A DNA stretch of 23,059 nt from Bacteroidales bacterium M7 (GTDB lineage: Bacteria > Bacteroidota > Bacteroidia > Bacteroidales > Muribaculaceae), in the NCBI GenBank assembly GCA_001689515.1, contig LUJR01000033.1:1-23059 (forward strand). The letters are read 5' to 3'. Both the position numbers and the translations under genes were made by a program. Position 1 is the stretch's first letter, and the number at the start of each line of letters is the position of its first letter. Positions 1 through 5,893 of this stretch are shown here, piece by piece. A model generated the notes under the pieces. The model was not told where the DNA came from, did no database searches, and worked only from the letters and a program-made list of their open reading frames with translations.

Positions 1-1
1 A

Positions 2-58
2 GTTGACGGCACTGTTCTAAAAGGAATTGCTCGTGATTCCGATTTGAAGCCGCAATAA
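2..58 (+). CDS. C-terminal end of a truncated upstream gene
   Basis: An open frame runs in from the left window edge, ends in TAA at 56-58 and encodes 18 residues ending DSDLKPQ. A rho-independent terminator follows 33 bases later, which supports a real gene end. Too little remains to name the protein. Confidence 0.4.
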   Translation, partial: VDGTVLKGIARDSDLKPQ

Positions 59-91
59 AAGACTCAAATCAAAAGTAAATCTTGTTGACTG

Positions 92-138
92 GACGAGAAC
101 CGGGAGCCTCCTAAACCTTCTGGTTCTCGTCTTTTTAT
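92..138 (+). terminator. Rho-independent terminator
   Basis: A perfect 10-bp stem, GACGAGAACC (92-101) with GGTTCTCGTC (122-131), is followed by TTTTT. It closes the transcription unit coming from the left edge and separates it from the small genes that start at 200. Confidence 0.85.
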
Positions 139-144
139 ATTTGC
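136..144 (+). promoter_or_regulatory. Bacteroidota -7 promoter box for the small-gene pair
   Basis: TATATTTGC matches the TAnnTTTGC consensus and overlaps the T-tract of the preceding terminator. No good TTTG -33 element is visible at the usual distance. The leader down to ATG 200 is very A/T rich and contains the palindrome TTGATAATCAA at 164-174. Confidence 0.5.
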
Positions 145-199
145 AAAGTTAGCAAATATTTAATTGATAATCAAATAAATCATATAAAAAGAAACAACA

Positions 200-382
200 A
201 TGGCAAGAACTGCAAACAAGAAAGCACCTGGGAAATCAACACGTCCCACAGACTACGAACCTCAGCCTGGTCACAAGGCAACTCTCAGCCTCGCTGATTT
301 TACTGACAACGACTTATTCGCAGAGCTCCGGCGCCGTGGTTACAATGGTGAGCTTCGTTCACTTAAAGTTGTGACGGTATGA
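200..382 (+). CDS. Small basic protein with a GY-GELR C-terminal motif
   Basis: A 60-residue protein of unknown function, with an ATG preceded by an A-rich stretch typical of Bacteroidota translation starts. The N-terminus is Lys/Arg/Pro-rich and probably disordered. The C-terminal 22 residues (LFAELRRRGYNGELR then SLKVVTV) closely resemble the C-terminus of the next gene's product, so this segment is probably a shared small domain or partner-binding tail. Its stop codon overlaps the next start by 4 bases, implying translational coupling. No enzymatic motif is visible. Confidence 0.7.
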   Translation: MARTANKKAPGKSTRPTDYEPQPGHKATLSLADFTDNDLFAELRRRGYNGELRSLKVVTV

Positions 383-618
383 GAAATTTCAACCCTAAGG
401 CACTTTGCAACAAGTGTCAAATCAAGAAAGCCTCAGGTCTTCACTCTTGTCCTTTCGAGCAGAAACACATGTGTCCTGACTATCAGGCTTATGTCGCAGA
501 TAATGCGTTACAGTTTGAGGACTCTGCGCTCCAAATTCCAGTAGAGTCGTTGCTGACCGCATTGAGATTTCACGGTTACTCTGGTGAGCTTCGCAAATCA
601 GAGATCGTAGTAATCTAA
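379..618 (+). CDS. Small four-cysteine protein with the same GY-GELR tail
   Basis: A 79-residue protein of unknown function. Residues 10-32 carry C10, C13, C24 and C32 in a CxxC-x10-C-x7-C pattern, consistent with a small zinc-binding knuckle. The C-terminus (LLTALRFHGYSGELR, then KSEIVVI) repeats the tail of the upstream 60-residue protein with a different N-terminal part. The ATG overlaps the upstream stop codon, so the two are probably translated together and may form a complex or bind the same target. Confidence 0.75.
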   Translation: MRNFNPKALCNKCQIKKASGLHSCPFEQKHMCPDYQAYVADNALQFEDSALQIPVESLLTALRFHGYSGELRKSEIVVI

Positions 619-663
619 TAGTAGAATATTCAGTTGAATACATAGAATCTCCCTAATTTTTAT

Positions 664-672
664 TAACTTTGC
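664..672 (+). promoter_or_regulatory. -7 promoter box before the structured leader
   Basis: TAACTTTGC matches TAnnTTTGC. Transcription from about 679 would produce a leader of some 210 nt before the first start codon at 891. No clear -33 TTTG was found at the standard spacing. Confidence 0.6.
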
Positions 673-699
673 AGCAGCTTTATTGCTAAGGACATATTA

Positions 700-870
700 G
701 AAAAAGTGCCTCACACCTTGTGAAATCGCCAAAATAATCACGTAAGCACGAGGCACGGTGACAGCTCATATATCGTGGGCTGCCTAACCGTGCGTGTTTA
801 CAGGTGTTTGGCGATACCTACAAGGAAAGCATGGGAGGGCAGTCCACTTTTCTTGTGCCTATGCTGCGAA
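700..870 (+). ncRNA. Structured leader RNA with nested stems and a possible pseudoknot
   Basis: Several long exact complementarities are packed into about 170 nt. ATCGCCAAA (725-733) pairs with TTTGGCGAT (807-815). Inside it, GCACGGT (753-759) pairs with ACCGTGC (787-793), which encloses CAGCTCA (762-768) with TGGGCTG (776-782, one G-U). GTGCCTC (706-712) is perfectly complementary to GAGGCAC (750-756). That helix crosses the outer stem as a pseudoknot and competes with the second stem for 753-756. A further imperfect hairpin joins AGCAT (828-832) with ATGCT (860-864). No reading frame is supported here. It is either a cis-regulatory leader of the 891-3057 operon or a free small RNA. I do not recognise a known class. 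Confidence 0.65.
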
Positions 871-890
871 ACTTATAAAACAAGAAAACA

Positions 891-1265
891 ATGAGCAAAA
901 AAATACCTGCCCCAAATGAGGATGGTAGAGAAATTGTATCAATGGTAATGATAGGGGCTCTTATGGGCTTCTTGCTCACTGGTATATTTCTGGGTACCAT
1001 CGGATTTTTAATTGATTGTATGAGCGGTGAATGGGCCTGGCGATGGACAAATTTACTTGGAGGTGTTGTTTGTATAGGGCTTGGAGCTGTAGTAGCGTTA
1101 TTGCTTTTTCTATATATCTACTTTTTCCTGCCACATAATATGGCAAAAGTGTTCCCAAGATTATGGGGATTCGGATTCATACCGGCACTCCTTGCATTGT
1201 TTTCAGCAATGATTACTGGTATTCAAATATCGTCATGGGTTGTTCCAAAATGGTTAGGCGTATGA
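891..1265 (+). CDS. Small polytopic membrane protein
   Basis: A 124-residue protein with three to four hydrophobic segments (about residues 18-45, 55-85 and 95-118) and short charged loops. It starts after an A-rich stretch directly downstream of the structured leader RNA. It is the first gene of a tightly packed operon: its stop overlaps the next gene's start as ATGA. No family is recognised. The pairing with a second small membrane protein suggests a two-component membrane complex, possibly transport or envelope related, but that is only inference. Confidence 0.75.
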   Translation: MSKKIPAPNEDGREIVSMVMIGALMGFLLTGIFLGTIGFLIDCMSGEWAWRWTNLLGGVVCIGLGAVVALLLFLYIYFFLPHNMAKVFPRLWGFGFIPALLALFSAMITGIQISSWVVPKWLGV

Positions 1266-1714
1266 GAAAGAAGTTAATCACATTAGGTAAGACTTTAATT
1301 ATCTTAGGCTTCCTGAATCCTATTCCTATCGGTTTTATCGGATTAACACGTTCAGCTAAGATAATCTGGGATGGTAGTGAATATTCCAGTCCTTATGATT
1401 ATTGGTGGCCCGGTCTCATCCTGATTATGGTTGGGTTTATATTGTGCAGACTGTCGGGAGGCAAACCGATCGCACTATACAACAAAAAAATCTGGAAGGA
1501 AGAAGCAAAGCCGTGTGTTAAAGGTTTTGCTTGGGCTATATTGGGGTCATTGGCATTTGTTGCAGCGTTCTTATTAGTAGTGTCATTGATTGTAGGCATA
1601 TATTATGCTTTCTTCTCTAAATATATGCCGACCCTATTGCCTATATGCGGTGGAGTATGTGTTTTTGCCTATTTAATTTATATAGGATTGCGAATCTATA
1701 AAAATACTAAGTGA
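1262..1714 (+). CDS. Small four-helix membrane protein
   Basis: A 150-residue protein beginning MRKKLITLGK. I chose the ATG at 1262, which overlaps the previous stop as ATGA, over a further-upstream in-frame ATG (1163) that would overlap the previous gene by 100 bases and add non-hydrophobic residues. Four hydrophobic stretches are visible (about residues 9-28, 47-66, 88-118 and 124-146) plus a basic C-terminus. The function is unknown. The next gene begins 1 base after its stop, so it lies in the middle of the operon. Confidence 0.75.
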   Translation: MRKKLITLGKTLIILGFLNPIPIGFIGLTRSAKIIWDGSEYSSPYDYWWPGLILIMVGFILCRLSGGKPIALYNKKIWKEEAKPCVKGFAWAILGSLAFVAAFLLVVSLIVGIYYAFFSKYMPTLLPICGGVCVFAYLIYIGLRIYKNTK

Positions 1715-1715
1715 T

Positions 1716-2117
1716 ATGACGCGGCAAGATTTTTCTCAAATGTTAGCAATCGCATCAGAAAACGCTACAGTGAAAATCAATGATTGCTTGCCTCATATCT
1801 TCAAACTTTCTAAACATATAATTGATGTTCTCCTAACAGGAAGCGAGAGTTTCAATATGACTGATTGTTTTCATTTCATCCAAGCGTGTGATTTCACGAT
1901 GGAGTTTGAAGGGGAATATTGTACAGAGCTTTCAGACCTAAGAGCTGCCATAAAGAAAACTCGCCAAGACTATAAAATGTCTCGTAGAGATCTGTCAATT
2001 AAATCTGGAGTCCACACCAATGTTATTAGTGCATTTGAAGATGGTAGCTGTACTCTAAAAATCGACAGTCTGCTCAGAATCGCAGATGCTCTTAATGCCA
2101 CTATAACAATCGAATAA
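1716..2117 (+). CDS. XRE-family helix-turn-helix regulator
   Basis: A 133-residue protein. The C-terminal half (about residues 72-133) has the XRE/Cro layout: LRAAIKKTRQDYKMSRRDLS, then IKSGVHTNVISAFEDGSC and a final helix LLRIADALNATI. The N-terminal ~65 residues carry no recognisable domain and may sense or dimerise. It follows the membrane-protein pair by one base and precedes a coiled-coil gene, so it may control this operon. Family assignment of the C-terminal half is fairly secure; the target is unknown. Confidence 0.8.
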   Translation: MTRQDFSQMLAIASENATVKINDCLPHIFKLSKHIIDVLLTGSESFNMTDCFHFIQACDFTMEFEGEYCTELSDLRAAIKKTRQDYKMSRRDLSIKSGVHTNVISAFEDGSCTLKIDSLLRIADALNATITIE

Positions 2118-2126
2118 CAAGTAAAT

Positions 2127-2381
2127 ATGAACAAAGAAAGACGTGAGGAGCTACTGGAAGTTATCCAGTCGCTCGATGACGCTATAGATAAACTGAACGA
2201 AATTCGTGATGATGAACAGGAGGCTTTTGACTCTTTGCCGGAAGGATTTCAGTATTCTTCAAGGGGTGAAGCTATGATAGATGCAGTAAGCACTCTTGAG
2301 GGCTTTGGCGAAGAAATTGCTCAAATTAGTGCAAAGATTGAAGCGTTTTCCAAGCCTCCAAAGAAAAAGAAGAAGACATGA
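2127..2381 (+). CDS. Small acidic coiled-coil protein with poly-lysine tail
   Basis: An 84-residue protein with two amphipathic acidic helices (residues 1-35 and 55-75) joined by a loop containing LPEGFQYSSRGE. It ends in a run of lysines at residues 79-83. The layout suggests a helical-hairpin adaptor. Its stop overlaps the next ATG by 4 bases. No family is recognised. Confidence 0.7.
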   Translation: MNKERREELLEVIQSLDDAIDKLNEIRDDEQEAFDSLPEGFQYSSRGEAMIDAVSTLEGFGEEIAQISAKIEAFSKPPKKKKKT

Positions 2382-2740
2382 AAAGATTTCAGTTCAGTAA
2401 TGACGAATATCAGAAATTAAGCACGATCACCGGTATAGCGATGATGGACCTTCAGAAGCTGGATGCTCAAGGGCTTTTAGCGAATGAAGTTGCGGTTAAA
2501 CTGGTTTTTGAATACGAATATCAGTTACAGCAAAAAGAAAATAAGGTGCTTCCAAAACTTGTGATCAGAGCAATTGCACGAAAGTATGGTCTTTCTGTTG
2601 CACGAGTAAAAAAATACTTTTTCGCAAAGGAAAGCCCAATTTATTATTGCGAGAAATGCCGACAAGAAATTTCAAGTTTGGAGTTCCGACGCAATAACGG
2701 TATCTGCAATCAATGCGTAGTTGAAAGTATTACCCTTTAA
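2378..2740 (+). CDS. Protein with helical N-terminus and C-terminal zinc ribbon
   Basis: A 120-residue protein that starts inside the previous stop codon (ATGA overlap). The C-terminus has two CxxC pairs, YYCEKC and ICNQC, about 16 residues apart, which is a typical zinc ribbon. A stretch near residues 65-83 (IRAIARKYGLSVARVKKYFF) could be a helix-turn-helix. The combination suggests a DNA- or RNA-binding accessory protein. No named family is recognised. Confidence 0.7.
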   Translation: MKRFQFSNDEYQKLSTITGIAMMDLQKLDAQGLLANEVAVKLVFEYEYQLQQKENKVLPKLVIRAIARKYGLSVARVKKYFFAKESPIYYCEKCRQEISSLEFRRNNGICNQCVVESITL

Positions 2741-2751
2741 TATTTGATAAT

Positions 2752-3057
2752 ATGAACGCAAGACAAATTGAGGTGCAAAGCTACTTCAAGCAACAGCACC
2801 CTGAAGCGCTCATACTGTATCATCTTCCAGGACAATATGTGTTGCTGGGTGAAGATGTAGATCGAGCGTCAAAATCCTTTCCGACCATTCAAGTGCCGGA
2901 GCCTGGTGTGGGCATTCTTCCAGATGACATCACTATACTATCAACATTAGGAGAAGATGGGTCCGAAATACAGCTCATTGCTTACCGAAATGATGCTGGG
3001 ATGCTCGATTTCCCTGATGTAAAACGCCTGATTGAAGAAAAAGAGATGGACTATTAA
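2752..3057 (+). CDS. Stand-alone MutS domain-I-like protein
   Basis: A 101-residue protein. Its N-terminal half reads like the mismatch-recognition domain I of MutS: a short helix, then QQHPEALILYHLPGQYVLLGEDV, matching the MutS order of K/QxxHPD-hydrophobic strand-GDFYE-GEDA. The Phe-X-Glu intercalating motif is not conserved (QYVLL in its place), and no other MutS domain follows. It may therefore have kept the fold but not mismatch binding. In MutS this domain contacts DNA. As a phage or mobile-element protein it could be a mimic or a small DNA-binding factor; that is inference. Confidence 0.6.
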   Translation: MNARQIEVQSYFKQQHPEALILYHLPGQYVLLGEDVDRASKSFPTIQVPEPGVGILPDDITILSTLGEDGSEIQLIAYRNDAGMLDFPDVKRLIEEKEMDY

Positions 3058-3164
3058 AAAATTTTTCGTCTTAACATGAATCAGGAAATACATAATCGTC
3101 TTAATATGCTTATATACAGCAGGAAATCCAAAGTTCAAACCGCACTTTCAAACTAACAGTAAAT

Positions 3165-3181
3165 ACACTGATTATCAGTGT
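3165..3181. repeat. 17-bp palindrome, possible operator
   Basis: ACACTGAT-T-ATCAGTGT is a perfect 8-bp inverted repeat around one base, about 55 bp upstream of the -7 box at 3234. Its position and symmetry fit a dimeric repressor site, for example for the XRE-type protein of the preceding operon. Confidence 0.4.
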
Positions 3182-3233
3182 GTTATGTGAATTTTTTAAC
3201 ACTTTTTCTTGCTGATTTTAGGTGTTTTAGAAT

Positions 3234-3242
3234 TAACTTTGT
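3234..3242 (+). promoter_or_regulatory. -7 promoter box before the RNase H operon
   Basis: TAACTTTGT fits TAnnTTTG. It overlaps the first bases of a strong hairpin with a U-rich tail (3241-3286). Either this box is the promoter for 3317 onward with an early attenuator, or the hairpin simply terminates the upstream operon. Confidence 0.45.
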
Positions 3243-3286
3243 ACCACTGGGTCGCACTTTTAGTCGGCTCGGTGGTACTTTATTTT
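3241..3286 (+). terminator. Long hairpin with U-tract: terminator or attenuator
   Basis: GTACCACTGGGTCG (3241-3254) pairs with CGGCTCGGTGGTAC (3265-3278) over 14 positions with three G-U pairs, loop of 10, followed by TTTATTTT. It lies 183 bases after the upstream operon and 31 bases before ATG 3317, and it abuts a -7 box. Confidence 0.65.
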
Positions 3287-3316
3287 GAATAATCAATAAA
3301 ACGCAATTGAATAATC

Positions 3317-3916
3317 ATGGTACAAGAGACCAACAATTCCGAAACCGTCATCAAGACGGCTGTGGAGAAAATCCACACCAAGCTTAAATTCATAAAGTCT
3401 GAGCGGAATGGAGCGCTCATCAGCTTTGTTTCTCAAAACCCTGTTAACAAAATTGTATGCGGGGTACGTCAAGACTCTCCTTACCCCAAGAAGATTGTAA
3501 TCATCGATCGCGAGATTGCGCATAATCTCATTGTAGATATGCTATACGATTGCACTCTCATCCCTATGACTGAGGTGAAAAACCCCAAGACAGGAGAGAT
3601 GCACGTTCCCGGCTTCATTGCAATAGAAGCGAATCCGGTTCAGTTCAAAGCAACCATCCAGACTAACTACATTCGTGGAGTCAAATATAATGTCGAAGTA
3701 AGTTTCGGCAACAAGGTCATCCGCTTTGACCCGTTCCGTGGTGTCAAGGAAACAACTAAATCACTCCTGGCATGTCGGGCAGTATTGGAAAAGCGTTGTG
3801 ACATCCGAGACCTTTTGGATGTTGTTGAGCAGTTCAATATCGCAGCTAACAATCTGCTTGCTCTGATGAAAAAGGATATGACTGACATCAACAACAAGCG
3901 CAGAGGTAAACGATGA
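3317..3916 (+). CDS. Hypothetical protein, 199 residues
   Basis: No family is recognised. The protein is predicted soluble, with no signal peptide or membrane segment. It has a mixed alpha/beta core and ends with a helical region (about residues 150-185) and a basic tail NNKRRGKR. Its stop overlaps the RNase HI start by 4 bases (ATGA), so the two are translationally coupled. A nucleic-acid-related role is plausible from the basic tail and the neighbour, but is not shown. Confidence 0.75.
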   Translation: MVQETNNSETVIKTAVEKIHTKLKFIKSERNGALISFVSQNPVNKIVCGVRQDSPYPKKIVIIDREIAHNLIVDMLYDCTLIPMTEVKNPKTGEMHVPGFIAIEANPVQFKATIQTNYIRGVKYNVEVSFGNKVIRFDPFRGVKETTKSLLACRAVLEKRCDIRDLLDVVEQFNIAANNLLALMKKDMTDINNKRRGKR

Positions 3917-4308
3917 GAAGACCGACAGAGGGCATTGCAACCGACGCGGCTCATTCAATGAAGAATGGGAAGACTGAGTATCAAGCAATAAACCTTGCTA
4001 CCAGAGAACGAATCTTTTACCGTAATCTTGGGAATCAAACTACAAATATCGGTGAATTTCTGGCGGTTGTCGAAGCAGTCAAATATATCATAGAGAATGA
4101 TTTTCAGCCTCGTGTGATATTTACAGACTCTATGACGGCAATAGCATGGTTTAAGGCTAAGAAAACATCATCTACCAAACCTAACAAAGACCTTCAGCGG
4201 GCTGAAATGTTTCTTAGAGCTTTGTCAGCAGATGTTGATACCATAGAAGTTATTCATTGGGACAACAAGCGTTGGGGAGAAACCCCGGCAGATTTTGGTA
4301 GAAAATAA
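3913..4308 (+). CDS. rnhA: Ribonuclease HI-like protein
   Basis: A 131-residue protein, slightly shorter than typical RNase HI (~150). The four acidic catalytic positions of the DEDD family are all recognisable: D11 in the first strand (GIATDAAHS), E48 in NIGEFLAVVEA, D72 in VIFTDSMTA and D127 near the end in TPADFGR. The enzyme family hydrolyses the RNA strand of RNA-DNA hybrids, consistent with primer removal or hybrid clearance in a phage or plasmid. It lacks an N-terminal hybrid-binding domain. It is coupled to the upstream 199-residue gene by a 4-base overlap. Confidence 0.8.
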   Translation: MRRPTEGIATDAAHSMKNGKTEYQAINLATRERIFYRNLGNQTTNIGEFLAVVEAVKYIIENDFQPRVIFTDSMTAIAWFKAKKTSSTKPNKDLQRAEMFLRALSADVDTIEVIHWDNKRWGETPADFGRK

Positions 4309-4388
4309 ATGCCATATTTTTTTCACCTTCGATTGTTCCAATGACTATTCTTTAATGAGACCAATCTCATAAACTCAAATTAAACAAT

Positions 4389-4601
4389 ATGGAAGCTATT
4401 TTCAACAACCGCCGTGACTCTGTTCTGAAGTCACTTCAGGAGAACCAATCCGAGATCGCAATCTTAAACGCTGACATTGAAGCCAAGATTGCCGCCCACA
4501 AGAATGAAATCGCAAAGCTCAAGCTCCAGCAGAAAGAGCTGAGGCAGACCAAAATGAAAGGCGGCTGGTTGCTGTCCTTGCTTATCCGATGGCTCAAGTA
4601 A
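4389..4601 (+). CDS. Small coiled-coil protein with amphipathic tail
   Basis: A 70-residue protein. Residues 12-55 form one long heptad-like helix rich in Glu, Lys, Leu and Ile, followed by a short hydrophobic, basic end (GGWLLSLLIRWLK) that could attach to a membrane. The function is unknown. It lies just upstream of tRNA-Leu. Confidence 0.6.
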   Translation: MEAIFNNRRDSVLKSLQENQSEIAILNADIEAKIAAHKNEIAKLKLQQKELRQTKMKGGWLLSLLIRWLK

Positions 4602-4608
4602 CATATAA

Positions 4609-4644
4609 GCCTCAACGGAAGAATGACAAACTCTAAGTTGAGGC
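4609..4644 (+). other. 8-bp inverted repeat before tRNA-Leu
   Basis: GCCTCAAC (4609-4616) and GTTGAGGC (4637-4644) are exactly complementary and end 7 bases before the tRNA. No T-tract follows, so it is more likely an RNA processing or spacing hairpin than a terminator. Confidence 0.4.
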
Positions 4645-4651
4645 GCCAACA

Positions 4652-4736
4652 GGGTTAATGACGGAATTGGTAGACGTGTCGGTCTCAAACACCGATGTTG
4701 AAAGACGTCCGGGTTCGACCCCCGGTTAGCCCACCA
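4652..4736 (+). tRNA. tRNA-Leu (anticodon CAA)
   Basis: A full class-II tRNA fold is visible. The acceptor GGGTTAA pairs with TTAGCCC, the D-arm has GGAATTGGTAGAC, and the anticodon loop CTCAAAC carries CAA at 4686-4688. A long variable arm and the T-arm CCGGGTTCGACCCCCGG follow, with discriminator A and an encoded CCA (4734-4736). It reads UUG leucine codons. It is the only member of the local array with an encoded CCA. Confidence 0.93.
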
Positions 4737-4768
4737 AGAGAACATTTACATTTTAATTACCAAACATT

Positions 4769-5593
4769 ATGAAACATTTCATTAAACTGTTTCTCGCACT
4801 GATTATGTGCGTTGCGGTCTCCAGCTGTCATGGTGTCCGACCTGAAGCTGACGAGGAAGCTGTGTTAATCAAAAAGCCGTGGTTCTTCGGGCATGGCGGT
4901 GTTGACTTGGAGCCGGTAAACACTGGTCTCACATGGTGCTTATGGAGCACATCCTCAGAGTCGTTCAAGATTACTCCTGTGCGTTATGAGGAAACCCTCG
5001 ATGACATCATCTCTAACGAAAACACTCCACTCGACTTCAAGACGCAGATTATCCTGCGCATCAAGAAAGGTAAGAGTCCGGTGCTTTTGCAGAACTACGG
5101 AGTCAACTGGTATGAGAACAACGTCAAAGAAGTTTACAACAACCTTACTCGACATTATGTCTCCCAGTATTCACCATTTGATTTGACCAGTAACCGAGAA
5201 GTTGTCGCTCATATTGATTCGTGTGTGAAAGCCGATATGATCCGCTACATTGACCGACTATCTGTGGAGAAGGAATTTCCCATTGTTGTCGAGAATGTCA
5301 TTACCGGTCGAGCGATTCCTAATGCAGCGCAGCTGAAGGAGATGAACAACACTGCGGCTCAGATTCAGGCGAAGCAAACTCAGGAGCGACGATACGAAAC
5401 GGAGGTCGCACGAGAGCAGGCTGAACGACAACGCGCAGTATCAGATAAAGCCTATCAGCGAGAAATGGGTCTGACTGCGGAACAGTTCATCAGTTTGAAA
5501 GCATGGGACGTAATCAATTCTAAGCAGGGCGCAAACATTGATGTCCTCTTCGATGGAGGCACTTCCAGCACCATGTGGAATATCAAGCGATGA
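4769..5593 (+). CDS. SPFH/Band-7 (prohibitin-like) lipoprotein
   Basis: A 274-residue protein. Residues 1-19 form a lipoprotein signal peptide ending in the lipobox VAVSSC with C20 as the lipidated cysteine. Residues ~30-190 follow the Band-7/SPFH pattern: an N-terminal beta domain with 'TPLDFKTQIILRIKKG', a region on membership of the trimer-like core, and 'FPIVVENVITGRAIPNAAQLKEMN'. Residues ~185-235 form a charged coiled coil (QAKQTQERRYETEVAREQAE). SPFH proteins assemble into membrane-bound rings or lattices. The lipid anchor instead of an N-terminal helix places it in the envelope. SPFH proteins are known from some phages and many bacteria. Within a phage-like block its role could be in lysis control or membrane protection, but this is inference. 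Confidence 0.8.
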   Translation: MKHFIKLFLALIMCVAVSSCHGVRPEADEEAVLIKKPWFFGHGGVDLEPVNTGLTWCLWSTSSESFKITPVRYEETLDDIISNENTPLDFKTQIILRIKKGKSPVLLQNYGVNWYENNVKEVYNNLTRHYVSQYSPFDLTSNREVVAHIDSCVKADMIRYIDRLSVEKEFPIVVENVITGRAIPNAAQLKEMNNTAAQIQAKQTQERRYETEVAREQAERQRAVSDKAYQREMGLTAEQFISLKAWDVINSKQGANIDVLFDGGTSSTMWNIKR

Positions 5594-5631
5594 CAGTAAT
5601 CCGCAATTAGAAATCACTATTAAACAAGAAA

Positions 5632-5665
5632 CCGCAAAGGAGCAATATCCTTTGAGCCTTTGCGG
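5632..5665 (+). terminator. Hairpin just upstream of tRNA-Ala
   Basis: CCGCAAAGG (5632-5640) pairs perfectly with CCTTTGCGG (5657-5665), then ATTT. It could end the SPFH transcript or act as a processing spacer, since it ends 4 bases before tRNA-Ala. The poor T-tract makes true termination uncertain. Confidence 0.5.
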
Positions 5666-5669
5666 ATTT

Positions 5670-5742
5670 GGGGCCATAGCTCAGTTGGTAGAGCATCTGC
5701 TTTGCAAGCAGAAAGTCCGCAGTTCGAGTCTGCGTGGTTCCA
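5670..5742 (+). tRNA. tRNA-Ala (anticodon TGC)
   Basis: The acceptor GGGGCCA pairs with TGGTTCC (two G-U), and the D-arm is GCTCAGTTGGTAGAGC. The anticodon arm TCTGC-TTTGCAA-GCAGA carries TGC, and the T-arm CGCAG-TTCGAGT-CTGCG is perfect. The discriminator is A and CCA is not encoded. All paired regions are intact, so it looks functional. Confidence 0.96.
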
Positions 5743-5817
5743 CGAAAGGGTGGTGGGAGTTCGAGTCTCCCTGGAGTTCGCAAGGACTGCATAGTTTAGC
5801 GGTAGAACACCCTTTAT
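5743..5817 (+). ncRNA. Circularly permuted tRNA-like RNA
   Basis: Exactly 75 nt lie between tRNA-Ala and tRNA-Met, and they contain a tRNA in swapped order. First comes the 3' half: anticodon-stem strand AAGGG (5746-5750), variable loop TGGT, T-arm GGGAG-TTCGAGT-CTCCC (5755-5771) and acceptor strand TGGAGTT (5772-5778). Then comes the 5' half: acceptor strand GACTGCA (5785-5791), TA at positions 8-9, D-arm GTTT-AGCGGTA-GAAC (5794-5808), A26 and anticodon-stem strand CCCTT (5810-5814). The acceptor strands pair at 6 of 7 positions (one G-G mismatch) and extend by C-G to enclose GCAA, a GNRA tetraloop. The anticodon strands pair perfectly, 7 bp including flanks. The ends fall in the anticodon loop, which has no visible U33 or anticodon. 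It could be a permuted tRNA precursor, a tRNA mimic or a deletion remnant of a tandem pair. Confidence 0.7.
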
Positions 5818-5891
5818 GGACTGGTAGCTCAGTTGGTCAGAGCAGCGGCCTCATAAGCCGATGGCCTCAGGTTCGATTCCTGACTTGTCCA
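5818..5891 (+). tRNA. tRNA with CAT anticodon (Met, or Ile2)
   Basis: The acceptor GGACTGG pairs with CTTGTCC (one T-T mismatch). The D-arm is GCTC..GAGC, the loop CTCATAA carries CAT at 5852-5854 and the T-arm is TCAGG-TTCGATT-CCTGA, with discriminator A and no encoded CCA. A paired 1-72 G-C argues against the initiator type. CAT could also be a lysidine-modified Ile2 tRNA, which sequence alone does not settle. It starts at the base after the permuted element. Confidence 0.9.
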
Positions 5892-5893
5892 CA

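Noticed and set aside
1163..1261. Upstream start for the second membrane protein
   Set aside because: It overlaps the preceding gene by 100 bases, while ATG 1262 gives a standard 4-base overlap.
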